Positions 38,342 to 47,600 of a DNA stretch of 64,000 bases are shown here, piece by piece. The stretch is from Phycisphaerae bacterium (lineage in GTDB: Bacteria > Planctomycetota > Phycisphaerae > Tepidisphaerales > Tepidisphaeraceae), in contig JAUJNJ010000003.1 in assembly GCA_030448225.1 (NCBI GenBank), positions 1 through 64,000 of the forward strand. Reading direction: 5' to 3'. The translations under genes and the position numbers were made by a program. The number at the start of each line of letters is the position of its first letter. Position 1 is the first letter of the stretch. The notes under the pieces are model-generated. The model did not search any database and was not told where the DNA came from. It saw nothing but the letters and a program-made list of their open reading frames with translations.

Positions 38342-38887
38342 CTACAGAAAATGTTTCCGCGCCCGCTCGTCTTCTCGCAGCGCTACTATCCCGTGGTGAA
38401 GTCGGGACTTGACGGTTCCCTCGGGGATGGACAGGGCCGCGGCGATCTCCAGGAGGGACATGCCGTCGACGAAGCGCATCAGCAGCACCTCGCGCTGCGC
38501 TTCGGGTAGCGAGGCGAGGGCCGCCGCGAGGTCGTCTCGCGTCGCGTCTGGTTCCGGGCGGGCCGTGACGCCGGCGAGCATCTCGTCGCCGCGGACGTGT
38601 CGGGCTCGCTTGCGCTTCGCCGCGATCGACAGGTTCTTGACGACGGGGTAGAGGAACGTCGTCATACTGGCGGTGAGGCGGAAGCCGGGGAACTTGCGGA
38701 AGACGTAGGCGAAGGTGTCCTGCAGGACGTCGAGCGCATCGTCGCCGTGCCCGGTGAAGCGGGTGGCGAGGCGGACGACCCAGTCGCGGTAGCGGTAGTA
38801 AAGCGCGTCGAACGCCGCCGCGTCGCCGGCGTTGATCGCCCGCACGAGTTCCTGGTCGTCAGGCGGATCGGGTGGGGGGCCGGCCAC
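38342..38887 (-). CDS. ECF-type RNA polymerase sigma factor
   Basis: A 181-residue sigma-70 family factor with regions 2 and 4 only. Region 2 is FDALYYRYRDWVVRLATRFT then DDALDVLQDTFAYVFRKFPG, and region 4 is LASLPEAQREVLLMRFVDGM, SLLEIAAALSIPEGTVKSRL with its helix-turn-helix. The start is GTG at 38885-38887. It precedes the TM-dockerin gene by 240 bases on the same strand; that gap may hold a promoter of its own, but I could not fix one. Context suggests it is controlled by the dockerin protein and drives genes for this surface system. Confidence 0.92.
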   Translation of the reverse strand: MAGPPPDPPDDQELVRAINAGDAAAFDALYYRYRDWVVRLATRFTGHGDDALDVLQDTFAYVFRKFPGFRLTASMTTFLYPVVKNLSIAAKRKRARHVRGDEMLAGVTARPEPDATRDDLAAALASLPEAQREVLLMRFVDGMSLLEIAAALSIPEGTVKSRLHHGIVALREDERARKHFL

Positions 38888-38940
38888 GCGCGGGAGCGTA
38901 AGCGGGGGCCGGTGTTTCGGCGAGACTTAAAGCAGAAGGA

Positions 38941-39104
38941 TGAGCCACCGATGGGGCACCGACGAACACCGATGAAGGCGGGCAAGCGTCTCGTAGTTGC
39001 CACGGCCGACCGGGACTCTGAACTGCCCCTGTGTGCCTGTAAGTCACCTCGAATTCATGATCTGCATCCTCATCGGTGCAAATCGGTGCCCCATCGGTGG
39101 CTCA
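38941..39104. repeat. Hairpin with CACCGATG-word arms
   Basis: TGAGCCACCGATGGGGCACC plus GA (38941-38962) has an exact 22-base inverse at 39083-39104. Both sides continue with further CACCGATGAA-type words at 10-11 base spacing. It lies between the divergent sigma and rplU genes. Confidence 0.8.
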
Positions 39105-39150
39105 ACTCCCCGTTCTGTCGCCGGAAACGCTCGTGATGCCGCCGGTGCCC

Positions 39151-39178
39151 TTGACGTCGCGGCGGGACCCGTTAAACT
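39151..39178 (+). promoter_or_regulatory. Promoter of rplU
   Basis: TTGACG (39151-39156) and TAAACT (39173-39178) are 16 bases apart. The predicted start leaves a 5' leader of about 48 bases before the rplU ATG. Confidence 0.55.
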
Positions 39179-39232
39179 GCTTCGCTTTTCCACAGCAGAT
39201 TACGCGCAATCGAATCAGCGGAGCCACAGGCC

Positions 39233-39544
39233 ATGTACGCGATCATCGAAGACGGCGGCAAGCAGTTCAAGGTCACCAGCGGCGACCGGATCAAGATCGA
39301 CCGGGCGCTCGGTGCGGACGAGAAGACGGTCACCTTCGACCGCGTCCTGCTCGTCGCCGGCGAGGGGCAGCCGAAACTCGGCATCCCGCTCGTCTCCGGC
39401 GCGACCGTGACCGCCGACATCATCGGCGCGGTCAAGGGCCCCAAGGTCCGCACCGTCAAGTACAAGCGCCGCAAGGGCTACCACAAGACGATCGGCCACC
39501 GCCAGAAGTACCTCGAGGTGAAGGTCACCGGCATCAACGTCTGA
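39233..39544 (+). CDS. rplU: 50S ribosomal protein L21
   Basis: A 103-residue L21 with the family opening MYAIIEDGGKQFKVTSGDRI and the conserved basic end VKYKRRKGYHKTIGHRQKYL then EVKVTGINV. It binds 23S rRNA in the large subunit. The frame is intact. It has its own promoter and terminator and stands alone: the usual partner rpmA (L27) does not follow, and a minus-strand surface-protein remnant comes next. Confidence 0.97.
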   Translation: MYAIIEDGGKQFKVTSGDRIKIDRALGADEKTVTFDRVLLVAGEGQPKLGIPLVSGATVTADIIGAVKGPKVRTVKYKRRKGYHKTIGHRQKYLEVKVTGINV

Positions 39545-39589
39545 CCGCCGCCGCCGGGCTCGACCCCGACGATCACGATCGGCACCAAG

Positions 39590-39616
39590 ACGGCAACCCG
39601 CGCGGGTTGCCGTTTT
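39590..39616 (+). terminator. Terminator of rplU
   Basis: ACGGCAACCC (39590-39599) pairs with GGGTTGCCGT (39604-39613) over a GCGC loop, followed by TTT. It lies 46 bases past the L21 stop. Confidence 0.85.
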
Positions 39617-39799
39617 CCATGCGCGGCGTTTACGGCGCGACCGCGCGTTGCACGTCTTCGTGCGCCCACACGTCGAAGTTCTCGGGCAACGCGCGGTCGA
39701 CCGGGCAATCGTTTTTCGGGTACGGACGCCCGTCCGAGCGGTGGTGGTGGACCAGATCGTGCAGCGGCTCGTACCGTATCTCCCGGGCCGAGTACCCGA

Positions 39800-42640
39800 T
39801 CATGCGACGGCGGGGGGCGAGAAGGGGAGTTGGCTGGCGTCGACGTCACCGGTGACGAGGCCGTGGTCGCCAAGCAGCAGGTCGCTGCCGTCGCCGCCGT
39901 TGATCGCGTCGCCGCCGTTGCCGCCGAGCGCGATGTCGGTCCCGCCGCCGAGCGTCAGCACGTCGTCTCCGCCGACGGCGGGGTTGGCGGTCGTGATCCG
40001 ATCGACGTCGGCCGGGTCGCCGTCGTCGATGGTCGTATCGACGCGGCCGTTGTCACCGAACGCGACGTCGTTGCCGTCGCCGGTGTGAATCGTGTAGTGG
40101 CGCGCCGCCGAACTCCGGTCAGCGCCACCGCCCGCCGTGATGACGTCGCCGTCGCCTTCCGTCGGGTCGACGGTGTAGGCCGCGGCCATGGGACGTTCGA
40201 CGCCGTCGGTCGCGTCGTCGGGAACTTCCGGGCCGCGGCGGCACGTCGTCGCCGCCTCGAAGATCGCCGCGCGCAAGCGCCCGGCCTCGTCGCGGTACTC
40301 CACGCGACCGCGGTCGCCGAAGATCACGTCGCCGGCGCTGCCGCCGGTGAGCGTGTCGCGGCCGGTGCCGCCGAGCAGGATGACCGAACGCGTCGAACCG
40401 CTGCGTCGATCGCGTCGTCGCCGACTTGAGCGTTGGCGACGAAGAAGCCGTCGGTCGCGCCGAGGTCGATGCTCACGCGGTCGTCGCCCGCGCCCGTGTG
40501 CAGCGCGGTGGCCGTGCGGACGCCGGCGTCGTGACGCGTGCCGTCGACGTTAATCGCGTCGGCCCCACTGCCGGACCAGACCGTGATGCCGCCGGCGAAG
40601 TCGCCGCTGGCGGCGTACGTGATGTCGCCGCCGGCCAGGCCGTTGACGAGCGACGCGGTGAGCAGCACGTCCCCGTCGTCGGCCGTGGCGGTCGAGTCGC
40701 TCACCATCAGCACGTGGCGGCCAGTGCGCCGGCGCCGATGCTGAGGTCCGCGGCCACCGCGTCGAGGTTGCCGAACAGGTACGCCGGGTAGGCCGCCGCC
40801 CGCGGCCACGCTCGGCGGTGTCGGCGACGTAGACGCGGTCGTCGCCGCCGTGCAGGTTCAGGTTGCTGACGGCCGACGTGCCGCGGACGTTCAGCACGTC
40901 AGCGCCGCCGCCGGTGTCGAGGTTGAGCGTCTCCAGCGCGGCGTAGGCGCGATGCCCACCGGCCCCCATCCCCAGGCCGGCCAGGGATGGATGACTCGGT
41001 GAGGACGGCGGTGTTCGCGTCGGTGTCCGGCGCGGTCGTCGACGTTCATCACCGTCGCTGCCGCCCTCGCCGTCCACCGTGAAGGGCCGGCGATCGCGTT
41101 GACGTTCGCCGGTCGCGGGCGAGGGCTGCCCGACGTTGATCGTGTCCATTGCCGCCGCCCGCGGCGATGCCCAGCCGTCGCGCCGTTCGTGCTCCGCACG
41201 TTGAACGTGTCGCCACCGGTGCCTTCACGTCGAGCGATTCGAGCGTGTCGTACACGATGCCCCGCCGCCCCATTCCGAGGCCGGTCACGGCCGCGGCGGT
41301 GAGGAGGCCGGTGTTGTGTCGACGCGTCGCCGGAGTCGTCGATCGTCGAGGCTGTCCTGGTCGGCGGTGGCCTCTTGGTTGACCCGCCGAGGATCGTGAG
41401 CGGCCCCGGATCTTGTCGGCGGTGCCGCCGAATTCGGGGGCGGTGGAGCTGACGACGAACGCGTCGTCGCCCTCGTTGCGCTGAGCTTCATCGTGATCGC
41501 GTCGAGCACGCCGCGGACGTAGAAGCGGTCCGGCGCCGAAGTTGCCCTCGGCCTCGATCTTCTGGATCGGCGTGGTCGTGACGGGAGCCGTCGGCGACGG
41601 TGGTGTCGATGCGGAACGTGTCGTTGCCCTTCTTGCCGCGGGCGGTGATCGCCTCGATGCCGACGAACGACGTCTCGCGGCTGCCGACGACGGTAATCGA
41701 ATTGACGTGTACGACGTCCTCGTCGTCGAGGGCCGAGCCGTTGACGATGAGCGTGTCGAAGCCGGCGTCGCCGCCGTCGATGACGACCGGGCGTTCTCAA
41801 GTACACGATCGCGTCGGTCCCGCCGCCGCCGGCCACTGTGGTGGTGGACTGATCGACGGGTGTGTTCACCTCGAAGGTACGTCGCCGTCGTCCCCGTTGA
41901 GCGTGAGGACGGCGAGGTTGCGGTTGACGATGAAGTGGTCGTTCCCGTCGCCGCCGTTGATCGTGGTGGCGAAGCGGATGCCGAGGACGGCGGCCGGGCG
42001 TGGGCACGCCGTCGATCACGTCGTCCTGCACGAAGCCGTCCTCGTCGAGGACGGGGCCGACGCGGAACCGGTCGGCCCCGCCGCCGGCGTCGATCGTGGT
42101 GGCGGCGCGTCGTCGACGATGACGAACTCGTCATCGCCGGAGCCGAGCTTGATCGCCCCGGCCTCGGCCGTGCCGTACGTGAGCACGCCCGCGGCGCTCG
42201 AAGATACCCGAGAGGGTGATGCCGGTGAAGCTGGGCGACGTCGCCGGCGGTGTCGGCCGCGTCGTCGACGGCGACGGCGTCGCCGCCGTCCCGCCGGTGA
42301 CGGTGAGGGCTTCAATCGTGTCCGGCGGTGCCCGCCGCGGTGAGCCATGCGGACGCCGACGTTGAACGCGTCGTCGCCGCGGCCGAGGCCGACATTCGTC
42401 GCGGCAGCCGCCGCGGAGGTTGACGCTCTCGTTGCCGCCGACGGTGGTGATTGCCGTCTCGTTGCCCGCGGCCACGCCCGCGAGCGTGACGGAGTCGGCG
42501 TCGGCTGCGCCGGTGGTGACCGTCGTGGTGTCGGCGAGGAGCTGGCCGAGCACGTCGACGGTGACGCCGGTGCCGGTGTCGGCATCGCCCTGTGCCGCCG
42601 GCCGCGTCACCCGCGGGCGAGGAGATCGATCCGAAAGACC
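39800..42640 (-). pseudogene. 5'-truncated surface protein with calcium-binding-type repeats
   Basis: The C-terminal part of a large extracellular repeat protein. The last 175 residues are clear: GDGNDVAFGDNGRVDTTI, then GGNGGDAINGGDGSDLLLGD, which are hemolysin-type (RTX-like) calcium repeats, and a stop at 39800. Upstream, many short frames carry modules such as LNLDTGGGADVLNVRGTSAV, GSGADAINVDGTRHDAG, VNTPVDQSTTTVAGGGGTDA and AGNETAITTVGGNESVNLRG. Ten or more shifts occur. No start, signal peptide or LExRxL motif is present: coding runs into a plus-strand TPR fragment near 42590-42640. It may be decayed, or cut by a rearrangement or misjoin. Confidence 0.7.
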
Positions 42641-43060
42641 TGAACGCGTTGGCGGACCTGGCGGTCGGGCCATCACCGGACCAGGCGTCGCCAACGTGGT
42701 TTGCCATCGTGAAAGGCTTGGCCGAGTACCGCGCCGGGAACGCGGCCGCTACCTTGGAGTGGACGAGTCACGCCGCACGGGCGCCGTCGATGTCACCCCA
42801 TGGCGCCGGCATCGCCCAATGCTTCGAGCGCGATGGCCTTGGCCCGGCTCGGCCGCACCGACGAGGCCCGGTCCGCCCTCACGGCCGCCGTGGCGAGAAT
42901 GGACGCGGAACTTCCGAAGCCCGACTCGAGCGACGTGGGCCCCGCCTTCGGCGACTGGGTCCTCTGCCAAGCCGCCCGCCGCGAGGCCGAGGCACTGATC
43001 TTCGACATCCGCCGCTCCGCCGCGCGCGGCAAGGTCGGGGAGACGAAGCCGTCCCGGTAG
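42592..43060 (+). pseudogene. C-terminal fragment of a TPR protein
   Basis: About 155 codons matching the end of the TPR region common in planctomycete Ser/Thr kinase or TPR proteins. It reads DPKDLNALADLAVGPSPDQA, then WFAIVKGLAEYRAGNAAATL. After a shift near 42820 it continues with MALARLGRTDEARSALTAAV and REAEALIFDIRRSAARGK, with a stop at 43058-43060. The rest of such a protein (kinase domain and first TPRs) is missing. Its 5' edge abuts the 5' edge of the minus-strand repeat protein, so both genes have lost their starts at one point. Confidence 0.65.
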
Positions 43061-43394
43061 ACTCATCGTGCCGGGCGTGAGCGGCTCGCGTCTGGCGTGG
43101 GCGGGTCGAGACTCGGCCGACACCTCGAGGCGCCCCTTGCAGTGACTCCGGACGCCGAAGCGTCGGCCGAACACCTGCCGGTCGTCGAGCCGCGACGGGC
43201 GGCTGCTGGTCCGCCGAACGGACGACGCGCTGGCCGCGGCGGACGGACAGCTCCACTCGACTCCGCCCCGGCGACCACTTCGACTTCCGCCCCGGCGACC
43301 AGGCGGGGCTGGGGCGGCCGCACGCAACTTGCACCGCGTTCTGCCGGGCGCGGGCCGCGGCGGCTGCAGTGGTAGAGCAGGCGCACGGGCGTCG

Positions 43395-44072
43395 ATGCGG
43401 GTGAAGGCGTTCGTGAAGTGAAGGCGGCTGCTGCCGGACGGGTGGCCCGACCCGCTCGCCCGGCTGCACCGCGTGCAGGAGAAGGGCGCCAAGAAGACGC
43501 GCGAGCGACGGGCCGCGACGCACGAACAATTGCTCGCCCTTCTCACGGCCGACCTGTCCGAACAACTGCTGCTCGCCTACGCGCTCGCGGCGTACAACTG
43601 GCTCCGGCAGAACGAGCTTGAGGACCTGACGTGGGACCGGGTGCACCTCGACGCGACGATCCCCTTCGGTGGCCTGCCGCAGAAGCAGGGGAGCGACCAC
43701 ACGCTCGACTACGTCCCGCTCCACCCGTTCGCCGTTCGGCTGCTCCGCGGCCGGATCGGACTCGGCTCGGCCCGGGTGCTGCGGTCGGTGCCGGATGTGA
43801 AGACGCTGCGGAAAGACCTGGGGAGGGGCCGCCGTGGCGTTCCTCGACGACAAGTGGCGCCGGCTCGACTTCCATGCTGCGTGCGTCACACGTTAGAAAT
43901 GGTGCTCGACCGGGTGGGGTCCTCGCGAACGACGAAGAAGAAGCTGATGCGCCATACGAATGAGGACGTCACCGACGCCTTTGCGCACGCTGATCTGGCC
44001 GAAACGCTGGCGGCTCTCGAGCGGCTGGCGGCAACGTCCGCCGTCACGGCCGCTGCGACCGGCCCGGACTGA
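43395..44072 (+). pseudogene. Tyrosine recombinase (integrase) remnant, Tyr replaced by Phe
   Basis: The C-terminal catalytic part of a phage-type integrase, about 220 codons. A degraded core-binding end (MRVKAFVK, shift, PDGWPDPLARLHRVQEKGAK) leads to AAYNWLRQNELEDLTWDRVH with the first Arg. HTLEMVLDRVGSSRTTKKKL is preceded by the RHT of the box II motif in another frame (near 43890). KLMRHTNEDVTDAFAHADLA follows; here the nucleophilic Tyr expected before AHAD is Phe. A stop in the N-terminal frame, shifts and the Tyr change all point to an inactive gene. It lies 185 bases upstream of tRNA-Cys, a common integration target. Confidence 0.7.
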
Positions 44073-44256
44073 GCACCAAATAGCGCACCACGCAGCGGTC
44101 TTTCATCGTCCGGCAGGGGCGGACACTGGCGCACGGGCGAAGGTCCCGACGACGCTTGCCCGTCCGCGTAAGTCGTGTACAATCCTGCGACTGTCTCCCA
44201 TAGGCGGCCACTCGCGAGAATTGGCGGGCGTAATCCATTGGTAGGGAATAACTTAC

Positions 44257-44331
44257 GGCCGAGTACCCAAGTGGACTAAGGGGACGGATTGCAAATCCGT
44301 TATTTCGTGGGTTCGAATCCCACCTCGGCCT
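44257..44331 (+). tRNA. tRNA-Cys (GCA)
   Basis: Acceptor GGCCGAG pairs with CTCGGCC. The anticodon stem ACGGA/TCCGT encloses TTGCAAA with anticodon GCA. The T arm is GTGGGTTCGAATCCCAC and the discriminator is T, as usual for tRNA-Cys. CCA is not encoded. An integrase remnant lies just upstream. Confidence 0.95.
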
Positions 44332-44390
44332 TTCCCCGTTTTCGACCGCCCCACCTCCGGAACGCCTCTATCACCTTCACGTGTAACGGT

Positions 44391-44427
44391 CCCATTTAGC
44401 CGGCGGGCTTGCCCGCCGTGGCCGCGC
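44391..44427. repeat. REP-like single arm (TTTAGC/TT-loop family)
   Basis: CCCATTTAGC is followed by the perfect 8-bp hairpin CGGCGGGC-TT-GCCCGCCG and GGCCGCG. It is related to the arms at 2432-2629 and 62733-62883. Confidence 0.6.
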
Positions 44428-44602
44428 GGCGAGCTTGAACCACGTTCGACGCCGGCACCGTCTCGCCCACCGGTCAACGTGACACGCATGACATGCCGGT
44501 AGCATCTTATGAGGTGAAGCCCACCCCTACACCACTCTGGGTTTGACCGCGGCCGGCGTTCTGCCGTTCAAGCACATCGCGCGTCGAGCGTCCGCCAACG
44601 GC

Positions 44603-44632
44603 CGCGGGGCCCGGAGGATGCCGGGCCCCGCG
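44603..44632 (-). terminator. Terminator hairpin of the beta-helix surface gene
   Basis: CGCGGGGCCCGG (44603-44614) and CCGGGCCCCGCG (44621-44632) form a perfect 12-bp stem with a 6-base loop, 51 bases past the stop at 44683. No long T run follows. Confidence 0.6.
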
Positions 44633-44682
44633 GGGGGAACGTTCGAACGAGGCGGCGGCCGTCGTGCGGCCGTGGCGGGGGG

Positions 44683-47600
44683 TTAGTAGATGAGGATGTA
44701 GTAGTCGTCCTCGGTGGCGGTCGAGGGGGCCTCGAGGTTGCTGAAGTCGATCGGGCCGCGTTCGGTCTGGCCGGTGATGCGGCCGATGCGGTCGGACGAG
44801 GTGCCGAGTTCCCGGTTGGCGTTCTCGCTCTGGATCGCGCCCAGCGCGATCTGCCCGATCGTGTTGGCGGCGATCCGGCTGTTGACGAACGAGCTCGTCG
44901 TCAGCTTGCGGATGAAGCCGGCGTCGTTGAAGAAGTCGTCGTCGTTCGTCGGCAGGGTGTTGGGCGCGACGCGCCCCTCGACGCCGACGAACACGTTGCT
45001 GTCGCGGATCGACGTCGCGGTGAGCTGGCGGACGCCGACGGTCGGCGTCAGGTTCGCGCCGGCCAGCGCGCCGCCGATCGTCGCCTTGGTGATCGTGCCG
45101 GTCAGGATGTCGGCGCCGAAGTCGCCGTTGCAGACGAGCGTGCCGATGTTCGGCACCTCGATGCGGTCGGCGGTCGTGTCGAGGTCGAGCCACTCGCCGA
45201 CCGCCAGCTTCGTGATGCGCGAGTCGGATCGGAGGTTGTAGTCCTGCACCCGGCCGAACGTCATCGCGACGTTGCCGCGGAGGTCGACGCGCATCGTGCC
45301 GCCGCCGGTCAGGGAGCGGGCCTGGACCGTGCGGAACGTGCCGAGCGTGGAGAAGTTCCCGATGATGTCGGTCTCGGGCGCGGCGAACGCGCGGGCGGGG
45401 CGGTTGACGCTGACCCCGCCGACCGTCGTCCCGCCGCCGCCGGCGCGGACGCTGATCTGCGACGAGCCGGTCGTGCCGTCGACGACGAGCCCGACGGCGT
45501 CGCCGACGCCGGACGAGTTGGCGAACTGGACGTTCGCCTGGCCCGGGCCGCGGATCGCGACGGTGACCGGGTCGCCGTTGGCGTCGGTGTACGTCAGCGG
45601 GTTGCGGGCGTCGACCGCGAGGAACGGCAGCGCCGAGTCGCGGATCGCGAAGCGGCCGTTGAACTGGGGCAGGGCGGCGTTGGTCGGCTCGAACAGAATG
45701 AGGTCGAACGTCTCGTCGCCCTCGACGAGCGTGTCGGCGGTGACGAAGACGTTGATCGTCTTGCTCGTCTCGCCGGGCGCGAACGTGAGCTGGCCGCTGA
45801 CCGGGGTGTAGTCGAACGGGGCGGTCGCGCTGCCGTCACGGGTGTTGTAGCGGACGCTGATCGTCTCGTCGCTGGGGATCGAGAGCGCGACGGTGAACGG
45901 CGCGAACGTGCCGCCCGCCCGCTCGACGATCACGCTGCCCGCGCCGCCGCCGCCCCCGCCCCCGCCGCCGTCCCCGCCGGGGAAGGTGAACGTGGCGTCG
46001 TCGTTGACGATCGTGCCGAGGCCCTGGGAGTCGCCGATCGACGCCTGGGCGGGGGCGCTCAGGTTGACGGTGAACGTCTCGTCGGTCTCGACGACCCGCT
46101 CGCCGATGATCGTGACGGTGACCGTCGCGCTGGTCTGGCCCGGCTGGAGCGTGATCGTGCCGGCCGTCGCCTGGTAGTCGCTGCCGGCGGTGGCGGTGCC
46201 GTCGGCGGTCGAGAAGTTGACGCTCGCCGGCAGCTGGCTGACCTGGCCCAGCGTGACGGTGAACACCGCCGTCGTGCTGCCGCCCTGGCCCTCGGTCACG
46301 CTGACGTCGCCGATCGAGAACTGCGGGCTGGCGTCGTCGTTGGTGATGATCCCGGCGGCGCTGCCGTTGCCGACCTCGACCTCCTCCCCGAGCGCGTTGA
46401 TGTCGACGCGGAACCGCTCGTCGGTCTCGAACGCCGTGTCGCCGATCACCGGGATGCTGATCGTCGCGGTCGTCTGCCCGGCGGGGATCGTGACGAACCC
46501 GTTGGCCACGGGCTGGTAGTCCTGCCCGGGGGTCGCGGGGTTGAGCTGGGCGTCGCCGGTCGAGTAGCCGAGCGTCACGTCCGTCGTGCTGGCCCGGGAG
46601 AGCGTGACGGTGAAGACGGCCTGGGTCGTGCCGGCGTTGCCCTCGACGACCGTGACGTTGGGGCCGAGGCTCGCCGAGCGGCGGGTGCCGGTGCCCTGGA
46701 TCGTGAACCGGTAGGGGTTCTCGTCGGGGTCGGTGTTGGGGATCACGACCTGCGCGGTGCGCACGCCGGGCCCGGACGGGGTGAACTGGATCACGAGGTT
46801 GTTCGTGTCGCCCGGGTCGAGCACCGCGTTGGGCTGGTCGATCACGACGAAGTCGCTGTCGTTGGGGCCCTCGATCCGCACGCGGGGGTTGCCGGTGAGC
46901 GTGAGCGCGGACGTGCCGGTGTTGGTGATGATGAACGTGCCGTTGACCGGCCCCTCGCCGATGCCGACGCTGCCGAAGTCGGTGTTGTCGGCGGTGCTGG
47001 GCGTGTCGTCCTCGTTGACGATCGTGTTGCCGTCGCCCTCGACGTTGATGCCGGGCGTGGTGCCGGAGATCGCGTTGCGGCCGAACTCCGAGGTGTCGCC
47101 CGCGGCGCTGGTGGCGGTCGCGGTGACGTGGCGGCCGGCGGGGACGGCGGGGACGTTGATCTCGAACTCGGCGAAGCCGTCGGCGTCGGTCGAGACGTCC
47201 TGAGAGCCGAGGAACGTCTGGCCCTCGCCGTTGTCGCTGCCGCCGTCGTCGTTGACGCCGGTGTAGAACTCGATGCGGTAGTCCGAGTTCGGCTCGCTCG
47301 TCAGCACGCCGCGGACGTTCGTCTGCCCGCCGCCGGTCGGCAGCGCCTGGGAGAGGACGGGGAAGTTCTGCAGGTTGTTCGGCCCGGCGTCGGGGTCGCC
47401 GGCGTCGTTGTTGTTGACGCCGCTGGGCAGCAGGTCGATGCCCTGCTCGCCGCTGTCGAAGATGCTGTTGCCGACGATCGAGTGGCCCGAGCCGTCCTGG
47501 ACCTCGACGCCGTCGCCGTCGTTGTGGGCGATGATGTTCCCCTCCTCGGGGCTGTCGCCGCCGATGAGGTTCCCCTGGGCGTCGTCCGTGTCGATCTCGA

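Noticed and set aside
39233..39800. An expected rpmA (L27) gene after rplU
   Set aside because: Searched by eye in the region after L21. A terminator and then the minus-strand repeat protein follow, with no L27 motif.
39600..44330. An intact prophage or integrative element
   Set aside because: Only an integrase remnant was found. There are no phage structural, replication or lysis genes, and no attachment repeat was identified.
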